Positions 35,505-47,000 of a DNA stretch of 64,000 nucleotides are shown piece after piece. This stretch comes from Isoetes taiwanensis (taxonomy: Eukaryota; Streptophyta; Lycopodiopsida; Isoetales; Isoetaceae): positions 3,572,640 to 3,636,639 of the forward strand of contig JAJEKV010000008.1 in the NCBI GenBank assembly GCA_021234155.1. The letters are read 5' to 3'. Under the pieces are notes generated by a model. It was given only the letters and a program-made list of their open reading frames with translations, was not told the origin of the DNA and did no database searches. A program made the position numbers and the translations under genes. Every line of letters starts with the position of its first letter. Position 1 is the first letter of the stretch.

Positions 35505-37668
35505 GATCCAAGTCTTTTGATGGGTGTACCATGCACCAAATGATAAGCCCAAGTAGCTATTCAAGGTGTATTTACTTACTGGGTGGTTACTGATCAGAGT
35601 GCACTATCAGTAGCCTTTCACTGGCCATGTAAAATGCCACTTTTATTTACCAACAACTTCCTACCAACAATGTCGGGCGACTCCAGCTTAAGTAAAGTTT
35701 AGCAAGCCTCGGGAGATATTCTAGGCATATTTCAGCATATGCATAGAATATGTCGAAACTCATTATGAGTAAGGGGTTTGCTCCTAGGCAACTCCAATGA
35801 TTCAATGAACTATGTTAGTGGTGGTTATATCATAGCCTCAGGACTTGGTCTCTCAAATGGAATAGGAAATGTTTTATCTTCAAAAGCCTTCACGAAAAGT
35901 GATATAAAGGGACTAATCTGCAATAAAGAAGTGCTTTGTGCATCTCTCAGAGGGTTCATAGCCCTTAAAACGCAGCTTGTTATCTAAACATCTCAGAAGA
36001 ACATATGCCTCATTGCTGTATATTGCATTGGAGACTACTCTCTATTTATTTGTCATTCTTTCATCGACTAGATCTATCAATAAGGGCATCCTTGTTTCCT
36101 ATTCGCTCTTTGATTTCAAAATGAAGTAACCCGCATACAAAATAAGCTACACCATAGAGATCCTTTATTATCACTTCTCCACAAGCCATTCCATACTTGT
36201 ATCCTGAGAGGTCCATTAGGAGGAATGCATGCTTAGTGTTTTATTATAAAATGTAGCCCATGCCATACATGTATACATAATTGCTATCCACAAGCTTCAT
36301 TCCATGATTGCATCGAACACCATCTACCTTGAATAGTAGTGTTTGAGTTTTTACAGGTCATCAATAGCATCCTCCTCTTCTCATGAGGGTAACACAACAA
36401 CTGCGCTTGTATTGCTTCCTCACCAATCCATCAGCTGGCTAATGAACCTTTTCGCCATTGGTTTTCAATTGTTGTGTGAACTGACCAAGCATGACAACAG
36501 ACAGAGAATATTGAATGAACAATAAGAATGTGACAAACAGCCCAACTAGCACAAGCAAGCCTATATTTAGAGCTCCATATGTGACTCCTCGACAAAAAAG
36601 TGTCCCGTTTTAGAAATGTAATATTTACAAATTGAATGAGCTTAATGAACTAATTGTATTTGAGGGTGGTAATTTCTTGTTATTTCACCAAAATCACCCC
36701 ACTGACCTTCTGCCTTTTATTGCCCGTGATGGAAATAACATGGTCGCTCCTAAAATAAGAATTGATGGAATAACAAACCTAATCCAGCTCCTCGCTGCAT
36801 TAATAATGAAAATTTTTACTGTTAATTTAATACGTAAATATGATGTATGATATTAAACATTAAAATCAGAAGAACCCTAACTATCTACAGACACAAGATT
36901 ACCGTCATTGGTGCAGCATCAACAAAGTTCTCAAATAGGAAGGCTTATCTATGCAAAATGATGACTTTCTAACAAACGCCTTCCCTGTGAGTGCTGTAGA
37001 CCGCATACAAAAAAGATAAGAAATGCAATAGAAATGGTTTTATTATCGTGCCTTTTAAGAGGGAGAGAGTTGGACTGCTTTTTCTTTTTCTTTCTTTTTG
37101 AGGTAGATGGGATGGAAAATAACAAAGGGTCCCAATAAACTCTTTTTCCTCTAGAGACTGCAGACAAAAGGAGAGCCTAGTAAAAGTGTCTTGGCATTGT
37201 TTTCCTTTTGTTCTTTTTATTTGTTGAGAGGAGACAAATCATCATAAGGTGGTTTTATCAGACATGGTCAGAGTTGTTGGAAGAAATGCTAATGCAATCT
37301 TACTTCCTATACACAAATTCCTCAATTGCTCATTACATCCCCAAAACTAATAATTCTCCAGAGTGGTGTAATTTCATGTGATGCTTCATTGGCAATAAAC
37401 ACACCATCCCTCACCCATTCCACCTTCCTCCCCTCTTCCACCATCTTGTTAAGTCTCCCATTTTATTTAAGTTGATTCTCTTTGCTTCTGTTTCTAATGC
37501 ATTCTTTATTGGTTCAAATTGTAAATACTATGGTCTCTTTAATGTTACCATGGATCTAAACAGGATTTATATTTTAGCAGCAAACCATGACAATGAAAAA
37601 CATAGTAAGCAACAGAACCAAATATGCTTGTCATGTGTTTACATCAAGAACGAGGGATGCAAGCTCTT
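35505..37668. other. Unrecognised intergenic DNA
   Basis: Mostly AT-rich. A 69-codon plus-strand frame (35778-35987) and a 72-codon one (36632-36850) have no recognised domain. I compared the first with copia RNase H and found no convincing match. A T-rich patch occurs near 37078-37100. Confidence 0.4.
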
Positions 37669-38507
37669 TCCCCACATCCTAAAAAAAAAAAAAAAAAAAA
37701 ATAACTAAGCAAAGAAAATCACCAAGTTACGAAGCCATTTCGACATCTACGTGATGCATACGCCTTGAAATTTGTTTTCATCTTTTTCCTCGCTGATCCA
37801 TTCAGCCTATCGAATCTGCCAGACCCAAACAGGTCCATATGGGATCCATCTTTACCATAAGAGACACTAACCATGTCTATAAATCAATATCTTACAAAAA
37901 CTATTCCTGATATCTAATTAATGCCTATGACTATGGAGTTTAGTGCATTAGAAAGCACTACCGGATCGTTTCCATAGTATTTCTGCAGCCGAGACTTCCT
38001 TTGTGTAGCATCATCAACTATGTGCCTGAGTAAACAGTAACCTCCGGGTTCCACATCAGATCGCCCGAGGTCACTCGTGTCATTTTGATTCTCATTCCCT
38101 TGTTTTCAAGTTTCGCGGATTAAGTTGACGATGCATCGTGGGCACGTATATCCCTACTCCAAAGATGTATGTATGCATAAAGCTCTACCAAAATGAATCC
38201 ACAAAGAAAGAAATATTATTCAACTAACTTCCAAGGATTACATTTCAAAAAGGCAAGCACCAAATGGATTAATAACAAACGTACTCTGCAACTTCTTAGA
38301 ACCGGTAGTCTCTTGCACAAACCATCTTCTCGGCCGTGAACCTCGCTTAAGCAGAAAGGGTAGACCTCATCCTCGATGAAGCCGCAGCGAATTGTGCTCA
38401 TAGAAAGCCTTCGCTTCTAATGCTTGGTCAGTTTGCTAACCGCTTTCCACACCACCAAGACATCAACAATAGCAATTTGTGTAGTAGGTTTGAGTAGTTA
38501 GACAAAG

Positions 38508-38543
38508 ATATCCTAGGTATATTCCAAAGATATACCTAGGATA
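38508..38543. repeat. Inverted repeat in tandem unit 1
   Basis: ATATCCTAGGTATAT, a 7-base loop TCCAAAG, then ATATACCTAGGATA. The arms pair over 14 bases. Confidence 0.9.
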
Positions 38544-39399
38544 GTGCCAAAAGCCCACATAAACAAGAGTCGGCCCCACATCCGAAAAGCAACCAAGCAA
38601 ATTCCGTACCAAGTTATGAGTTTCTATTTGGACATCTATGATGCATACGCTTTCTGAAATTTGTTTTCATCTTTTCCCGTTGATCCATTCAGCCTATCAT
38701 AATCTAAACTTAATCTAAACAGAACCATAAGGGATCCATTCTTTACCATAAGTATTACCTAACCATGTCTAGCAATCAATATCTTTACAAAACTATTCAA
38801 GGACATCTAATTAATAAAATTTATGACTATGGAGTTTAAGATTAGAAAGCACTCACAATCGTTTCTATAGTATTTCTTTGTACCGGGGAGAGCCTCCCTT
38901 TGGTGTAGCATCATCAACTATGTGCCCTCGGTGAAACAGAACCTTCCGGTTCCAATATCAGATTGCCTCGAGTATACAGTCATTTTGATTCTCATTCCCT
39001 TGGTTTTCAAGTTTTCGATTGTTACCTTACATCTAGTACGCATATCCCTACTCCAACATGTATGCATGCATAAAGCCTTCTACCAAAATGAATCACAAAG
39101 AAAGAAATATTATTCAACTAACTTCCAAGGATTACGTTAAAAATAAGCAAGCACCAAATGGATTAATAACAAAACGCTACCTTGCAACTTCTTAGAACCG
39201 TAGGCCTCTTGCACAAACCATCTTCACAGAACTGCTTTACAGAGAGACTCGATCCTCGGGATGAGCCGAAGGTGACTCGTGCCGATAGAAAGCCTTCGGC
39301 CTAATGGGGTAAGCTAAATGCGTCGCCAATCCGTCACCAACAAGCATTAATTTCAACAATACGGCACCGAGTTACATGTAAGAGTAGGTTTGAGCGTCA

Positions 39400-39441
39400 A
39401 AGATAATTCCAGTATATTCCAAAGATATACCCAGGGATATG
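39400..39441. repeat. Decayed inverted repeat in tandem unit 2
   Basis: Same position in the unit as the others, but the left arm reads ATAATTCCAGTATAT and the right arm ATATACCCAGGGATAT, so pairing is interrupted. Confidence 0.75.
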
Positions 39442-40264
39442 CCAAAGCCCACATAAACAAGAGTCGCCCCACATCCGAAAAAATAACGGAAAGAAAATTC
39501 CACCAAGTTACGAAGCTTCATTTTGACATCATCTACGCATGCATACGCCTGAAATTTGCTTTTCATCTTTTTCCCCATCCATTCGCCCTATCACCCAAAC
39601 AGTAATCTAAACAGAACCATAAGGGATCCATCTTTACCATAAGAGACACTAACCATGTCTAGCAATCAATATCTTACAAAACTATTCCGACATCTAATTG
39701 CCGCACTATGGAGTTTAGCATTGTAAAGCACCGCCTGACCGTTTCTATAGTATTTCTTGCAAAATGAGAGCCTTTGGTGTAACATCATCAACTATGTGCC
39801 CTCGAGGAAACAGAACTTGCCCAATATCATCGTATCGCTCGAGTCACGTCATTTTGATTCTCATTCCTCGTTTTCAAGTTGCGGATTTGTTGACGATGAC
39901 GGCATGTGACATCCCTACTCCAAAGATGTATGGCGAAGTCTTCTTACCAAAATGAATCATTGTTGTAAATATTATTCAACTTAACTTCCAAGGATTACAT
40001 TTCAAAAATAAGCAAGCACCAAATGGATTAATAACAAAACGCTACCTTTAACTTCTTAGAACCGTAGTCTCTTGGTAATAAACCATCTTCACGTAACCCC
40101 GCTTACAAGAGCGCAGACTCATCCCGGATGAAGCTGAAGCAGACTGTGCTCGGAGAAAGTTCGCTTCTAATGCTTGGTCGTACTGTTAACCAGCTTTCCA
40201 CACCAGCCGCACATCAACACAGCTGCACCGAGCTTAAGGTAAGAGTGGTTTGGGAGCCACAAAG

Positions 40265-40301
40265 ATATCCTAGGTATATTCCAAAGATATACCTAGGATA
40301 T
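40265..40301. repeat. Perfect inverted repeat in tandem unit 3
   Basis: Arms ATATCCTAGGTATAT (40265-40279) and its exact complement (40287-40301) flank the loop TCCAAAG. Each arm itself contains the palindrome CCTAGG. Confidence 0.95.
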
Positions 40302-41137
40302 GCCAAAAGCCCACATAAACAAGAGTCGCCCACATCTCGAAAAAAATAACGGAAGAAATTCCACCAAGCGTGAGTTTCATTTTGACATCTACAGATGCAT
40401 AATGCCTGAAATTTGCTTTACCTTTTCCCCGCTGATCCATTCAAATTTCATCGAATCTAAACAATCTAAACAGAACCATAAGGATCCATCTTTTACCATA
40501 AGAGACACTAACCATGTCTAGCAATCAATATCTTACAAAACTATTCCGTGACATCTAATTAATACCATGACTATGGAGTTTAGCATTAGAAAGCACTGGC
40601 CGGATCGTTTCTAGTAGTATTTCTGTACCGGGGAGAGCCTCCCTTTGGTGTAGCATCATCAACTATGTGCCCTCAGGAAATTCGTAACCTCCGGTTCCAA
40701 TATCAGATCGCCCCTCGAGGTTACCGTGTCATTTTGATTCTCATTCCTTGGTTTTCAAGTTTGCATTGTTGACGATGCATCAGCACGTACATCCTACTCC
40801 AACATGTATGGCGTATTAAAGTCTTCTACCAAAATGAATCACAAAGAAAGAAATATTATTCAACTTCCCAAGGATTACGCTTCAAAAATAAGCACCAAAT
40901 GGATTATCAATAAACGCTAATTTGCAACTTAGAACCGTGAGTCTCTTGTACAAACCATCTTCTCGCCAGAATCTGCTTAAGGTAGACCTCGATCCTGATG
41001 AAGCCGAAGCAGACTGTACTGATAGAAAGCTCTCGCTTCTAATGCTTGGTCGCGCTTATAACCAGCTTTCCACACCACCGCATATCAACAATAGCGACCG
41101 AGTTTATATGTAAGAGTAGGTTTGGAGCACTACAAAG

Positions 41138-41174
41138 ATAATCCTAGGTATATTCCAAGATATACCTAGGATAT
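41138..41174. repeat. Inverted repeat in tandem unit 4
   Basis: Arms ATAATCCTAGGTATAT and ATATACCTAGGATAT with a shortened loop. One inserted base in the left arm. Confidence 0.85.
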
Positions 41175-42038
41175 GCCAAGCCTTCCACATAAACAAGAGT
41201 CTACCCCACATCCGAAAAAATAACTAAGCAAAGAAATTCCACCAAGCTACGAAGCCATTTGGACATCACGTATTTATTACCGCCTTGAAATTTGTTTTCA
41301 TCTTTTTCCCTCGCTGATCCATTCCACCATCGTAATCTAAACAGACCTAAAATGTGAACCTCATAAGGGATCCATCTTACCATAAGAGACATCTAACCAT
41401 GTCTTAGTAATCAATATCTTACAAAACTATTCCCGTGATACTCCACTAATGTACTATGACTATGGAGTTTAGCATTAGAAAGCACCGGATCGCTCTATAG
41501 TATTTCTTGCAAATTGAAGAGCCCCTTTGGTGTAGCATCATCAAACTATGCTCCTCGAGGGAAACAACAGAATCCGCTCCATTACCATCGTCTGAGGTCA
41601 CTGTGTCATTTTGATTCTCATTCCCCTTGGTTTTCAAGTTCATGGATTGTTGACGATGCATCGGGGCACGACATCCTACTCCAAAGATGTATGGCGCATA
41701 AAAGTCTTTACCAAATGAATCACAAAGAAGAAATATTATTCAACTAACTTCCAAGGATTGGCATTTCAAAATAAGCAAGCACCAAATGGATTAATAACAA
41801 AACGCTATCTTTGCAACTTCTTAACCAGAAATCTCTTGCACAAACCATCTTCTTCACAGAACTGCTTAAGCAGAGTGTAGACCTCATCCCGATGAAGCCG
41901 TGGAAGGTGACTGTGCTCGATAGGAAAGCCTTTCGGGCTTAATGCTTGACAGGTTTAACTGGCTTCCACACCACCTATTTATCAACAATAGCTTTAACGA
42001 GAGTTTATTACAGTAAGAGTAGGTTTGAGTATTACAAA

Positions 42039-42079
42039 GATATCCTAGGTATATTCCGCAAAGATATACCCAGGATATG
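42039..42079. repeat. Inverted repeat in tandem unit 5
   Basis: Left arm ATATCCTAGGTATAT is intact. The loop is longer (TCCGCAAAG) and the right arm reads ATATACCCAGGATAT, with one mismatch. Confidence 0.85.
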
Positions 42080-42100
42080 CCAAAAGCTCATAACAAGGGT

Positions 42101-44070
42101 TTGCTCCCTCTAGGGGGCAAACTCCAAAATTGACCGACCAAGTAATTGAAAGAGAGAAGCACCTACAGTGTATTGCCACAAACACCTTCTAAAAGATGCG
42201 AAGAAAGCACTCGAAAGCTTAACTATTACTAGATAGAAGACTAGAGATTTCAAGATAGTAGACTAAACATATTTTTGAGTCATATCCACCAGGAGGCGAC
42301 AAAAAGTGGCTCTGGAAAATGAAACCCTTTCCAGTTATCTTACGATGTCAAACCCCGACGTTTATGTGTACAGAAGTTCCTCGGGTATTGAGCGACAAAC
42401 TCCTCAGAAGACAGAAAGGTAAATTTCTACATAATATAAGCTAGTTGTGGAGCATTAAGCAAAACTATTTCTAGGCCGGAAATGTGAAGAATTCCATGGT
42501 TTTTTCATCGAAAAACTTCCCGAGAATTTTTTTTATATTGAAAAATTTTGATTTCAACAGTAGGTCATAAGGGTTCCCTCGAATTTATCGCTCAATCGGT
42601 TCTAAGTCGCTAATCCCGGCCTGCGCAAATAGCCGCTAACCCGTGACTCCACAATCTCTATCACGGCATTAATCCGTAGTCCAAAAGCAAAATGAGCTGT
42701 AAGAGAATGGCAAGCAGGTAGGCCAAACAACCCTAACGCAAAGCATTCTGCCATTGTCTCCTTTATACATCCAAATATAATGTTGATCCTTCCAAGGATT
42801 CTCTCTATTCACATCGACACCTGCATTTAATGTTGTATCACAAAAACCAATCCAAGAACTAAACTACCCAATACTAACTTAATAATGCAAAGAAGATTTT
42901 GATCTCAACTGTTGGACGTAGTGAAATTCTTAATCTCATCCATTCAATAAGAATATCTCAATAATATTCGATCAACTCACCTCTCCAAGGGTTTACACTT
43001 CGGGCAACCCAAAAAGACGGTACTAATGCTTTTGCAAAACGTAAATTATTAATGACTATGATACTTCTCATTGCATCTCAGAAATTCCACCCTCCTTATT
43101 ATGCAAGATAGTTTGTAGAAAGCTCCATATGCATCGTAAAAGGATGATAATTGAACCGAATTGAATCCCAGACATCACACACCCTAGCAAGCATGCTATT
43201 TCACGCCTATTAGAGCTTTGATATGTCGAGACGAAAACTTTTGATTTATGTTTAACTAATGGTGACTTTTAACAAATCTAGTATCGTAAGGATGTTTTTT
43301 TATCTTTTGCGTATTGCTTCTTCAAGAGAGCCTTATAAAGATCCCAAGATCTTTATGCATGCCTGAAGTTTAATAGACAAGAATATAGCTCACTATGATA
43401 ATGTTTATGGGACAGACAAAGAGCCATCTTTTGGGGCCAATTTCGCACAATACCACGTTTATATTGTTTTATATTTATATATTCCTCACTTGGAGGTATG
43501 TGTCACTATTGCATTGCACCTAACAAGAGGACATGACTTAGACTTACTCAAATCATGAACTCCTTTATTGTTCATCTTCTTTGCTCTTGAATTGGAAACT
43601 TCTCATGGTTCTAGTTACAACTCTTGCATTAACAGATGGTACTGTGGTAGTTGTCGAAATCCTATGTCAAGGTACATGTGAAGATGAGCTGCAGCTTGCT
43701 GCATAGCTTTGTATTTAACTAGAAAATAATGATAGGGGTATTTTTAATAGGGTGGAAAAACAGAGCAATGTTGTTAGGTGTTGTAGATCCCGTTTAGAAA
43801 CTCTATTTGACAAAATTCAGAACAAAGTCTAGTAGAACTCATGCTGGGACTGTTGCGCCGCCTTCCGTAGATGGTCTGATTATCATATTATTATTTGCGA
43901 AATACAAATTTCATTATCTTATTACAAAAAAAGGTTGTTGAAGTATCTTGAAGGATGGATACCCAAGAGATTAGTAAGGCCGTTAAAAAAGTTTAAACGG
44001 GAGTAAATAGATCCAATGTTCAGGTAACGAATGCCAACTTCTTGGGCCGATCTAACCCCTGCTAAATCTA
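42101..44070. other. Intergenic DNA upstream of the RCC1-like gene
   Basis: No gene or element is recognised in about 2 kb between the tandem array and the start codon of the RCC1-like gene. The last few hundred bases should hold its promoter and 5' untranslated region. I see no convincing TATA box at a usual distance, so I call none. Confidence 0.45.
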
Positions 44071-47000
44071 ATGACGACGAATCAAGCTTCCGTCTTTTCT
44101 TGGTAAGTTACATCTAACACCACTACAAAACCCTGTACTGCTAAGAAACGATCATCGGATGATTTTTGCTTGAAACAGGGGAGCAGGGGAAGATGGTCAA
44201 TTGGGTCTTGGAAATTTGGAAGATAAGGACTGGGCTCATCGTATTGAGGCACTTGAAGGCGTCGATGTGGTTGACGTTGTCGCAGGAAGCAGGAATTCGT
44301 TAGCAATTTGCAGAGATGGTCGGGTAAATGCTACACTAGTTCCACATAAGTCAGGCGTCGATAGTGTGTTCTGATGTAATCTGGTAACAGCTCTTTACTT
44401 GGGGATGGAATCAGAGAAGCACATTGGGTCATCCACCAGAGACCAAAACCGAGAGCAGTCCTAGCCAGGTTTTGTATCAACATTTCCTTTGGTTGTTAGT
44501 AATCATGGACTTTGCATCTTTGGTGACACAAAGCAACCTTATGTAGGTAAAAGCGTTGGCCAATGTCAAGATTGTGCAGGTAATATTCCTTTTCCTTCAA
44601 GTATGAACAGCTTTGCTTGTTTGTTCTTCGAGTTGGTATTGAGTGGTTTGATTGACTAGGCTGCAATAGGGGGATGGCATTGCTTAGCTGTTGATGAAGA
44701 TGGGCGAAGCTATGCCTGGGGTAAGTTATCATAAACAAGACTTCAGTGAACCCCCAAATCTAAAAGCATTTACACTTGCAGGAGGGAATGAGTATGGACA
44801 ATGTGCAGAGGAGCCAGAACGGAAAGGGGAGGGCAAAGTATATCATCGTGATATAACAATTCCACAAAGATGCACACCTCATCTTCGTGTCAAGCAGGTA
44901 TGTGAAAAAAATAAAACACATCAAACGTCCATACCTATCATTATAACCACTGGGTCCTTCATATATACACTAGGCAGTTACCTTTTTGGTTCGTTGGTCT
45001 GATGATAATACAAAAATTTTAGGATTAGTGGAAACGAGATTGAAGAATTTTATGGCATCAAATGCAAGCATTCAGTGGGAGCTCCAACAAGCTTAAATGT
45101 AGTTGTGTGCTTGTTATACAATAGTCTATGAGAGAAAAAAACCATTGCGTGATGTGGGTGTGTTAAGTGCCTTGAAAAGTGTTTTCCTCACTGTTGCATC
45201 CTAGGGTTGTGGTGGTTCCAGACCAACCATTGGCATTCATGGTGTTACTGAGACTTTCCAGAGGCACCATAGCTTCTCCTTCTTTCTAATAGTACTGTAG
45301 CATATACAGGTGCCAAAGCAGTGCTTTTTGAGTCCCTCTTATCAGGGCTACATCATCATCTTAAAATAGGACAACAGATGCATTCATGTGTCAGCATCTC
45401 AAGGCCCTCCTCTGCCAAGTACGTTATCCTTGTAGAATCGAAATGGCAAAAGAGAGTATTCCTGCTTTACTCAGATTGTGCTGTTTGCCTTGTTTGGCCA
45501 TTTTCTGGGTATCTAATGTGTTGAGAGCGCCCAGAATCTTTGAGTACTCTTTACTGGCATTTTGCACCTCAATAACACATCCCAAAGTGAGATATGGTCT
45601 ATTCTTGAGAGATCTTTCACAAACCCTGCCTGATCTTTAGCTCTTGTCAGATGCCTATCAGGTATTAATTTTCCAGGATCCATGGATTACCCGTTTTGTA
45701 CCAACTGCCTATACAGATTGAGATTGTCAGCACATTTCATGACTGATCTAGCCAGGTTAGAACTATTTTTAGATTTTGTTGCTTAGTCACTCTAAGGAAC
45801 AATTAAAGCAATGACTATGTGGTACACTGCACAAGAAAAAATTGAATTTTGACATTATGAATCTTACAGAGGGACTGAAACAAGCAGATCATGAGTGTTG
45901 ATGCCACCACTATGAAAATGGCAATATGACATGGAAAGGCATCCAAATGGTCCTGTTAGGAATGAGACTAAGACATATCCCCTCCTACCAGAAGCATAGG
46001 ATGCGTTTTTGCTTATGAACATTTCAAACTTCCTCCAAAATTATGGTCCAACAAAAGATGAATATGTATGGAAGCAAAAGACTGATCCTTGAGCAGCGAC
46101 TAACATAAGAGGGCAATCTTTATTATTGTTAATAATGTGTGCGTAATTGTTAAAGTTTCTGAATGCAGCAAAATGAAGATAATCAAAGATGTCTTGTGTG
46201 TCCAAGGTTGCAGCAGGAGGGACTCATTCTGTTGTTCTGACAGAGGAAGGCCACGTTTGGACTTGGGGACAACCATGGCCACCGGGTGACATGTACGTTT
46301 AGATTATTCAGGTAGCTAGTTACTTTTATATTTTATCTAATATACATTGGGAACAGCAAACAAATATCAATACCTGTCCGAGTCCAAGGACTACAGTCTG
46401 TTAGGATCATAGCAGTTGGTGCTTTCCACAATCTTGCCCTTGTTGAACCTGGCAATATCTGGGCTTGGGGAAATAATGAGTATGGGCAACTTGGAACTGG
46501 TGACACACAACCACGATCATCACCTGTTGCTGTTGGAGGCTTAAGTGGGCTTGTTTTGGTATCTTTTCTCGTCATGCATTTGTTTGCTTTCTACATTGCT
46601 CCTGGTGCATTGACACTTGTCATGCTTTGCATACACGCAGGTTGATATTGCAGCAGGTGGCTGGCATTCTATGGCTCTAACAGCGGATGGTGAGGTAATC
46701 ATATAATATCAATTGGGTTCAACTTCAGAAAATCTTAAAATACATGTCCATTTCCTACTACGAGCCTCATTGGCCGCATGAACGGGGCAAATTGCACACG
46801 TGAAAGTGGAAGCTATGGTTATAAAATGGTTGCCTTCTTGGAACCATTTTCGTAAGCCCCTTATTGCAGCTTTTTCCACCTGAATTGTAAGAATCTATTT
46901 GGTGTTTGATTTGATATGAGTGGGAGATGAAGACGGTTAGCATTTCCCTTGGAAATAAATTCACTAGGTTAAGGTGTACTGCCTTTGGTTGAATCCAAGA

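Larger units (their letters stand above)
37669..42100. repeat. Five-copy tandem array, unit about 860-905 bp
   Basis: The landmark CCACATCC/T begins at 37672, 38576, 39469, 40330 and 41206, giving periods of 904, 893, 861 and 876 bp. The fifth unit breaks off near 42100. Each unit contains, in order, an A tract, TTTGTTTTCATCTTTT-like DNA, GTTTAG-TTAGAAAGCAC, a GTAGCATCATCAACTATG word, TCATTTTGATTCTCATTCC, GAAATATTATTCAACT, AAGCACCAAATGGATTA and the inverted repeat described separately. The A tract in the first unit is expanded to about 20 A (37681-37700). Copies differ mostly by short insertions and deletions. Some minus-strand frames of about 60-70 codons occur, not conserved between copies. 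Confidence 0.95.

Noticed and set aside
35778-35987. Copia RNase H in the 69-codon plus-strand frame with SGGYIIASGLG
   Set aside because: Superficial resemblance only; the residues after it do not follow the family, and the real RNase H trace of the neighbouring element is at 34.8 kb.
37669-42100. CRISPR-like array
   Set aside because: Units of about 880 bp with no short direct repeat and spacer structure, in a eukaryotic genome.
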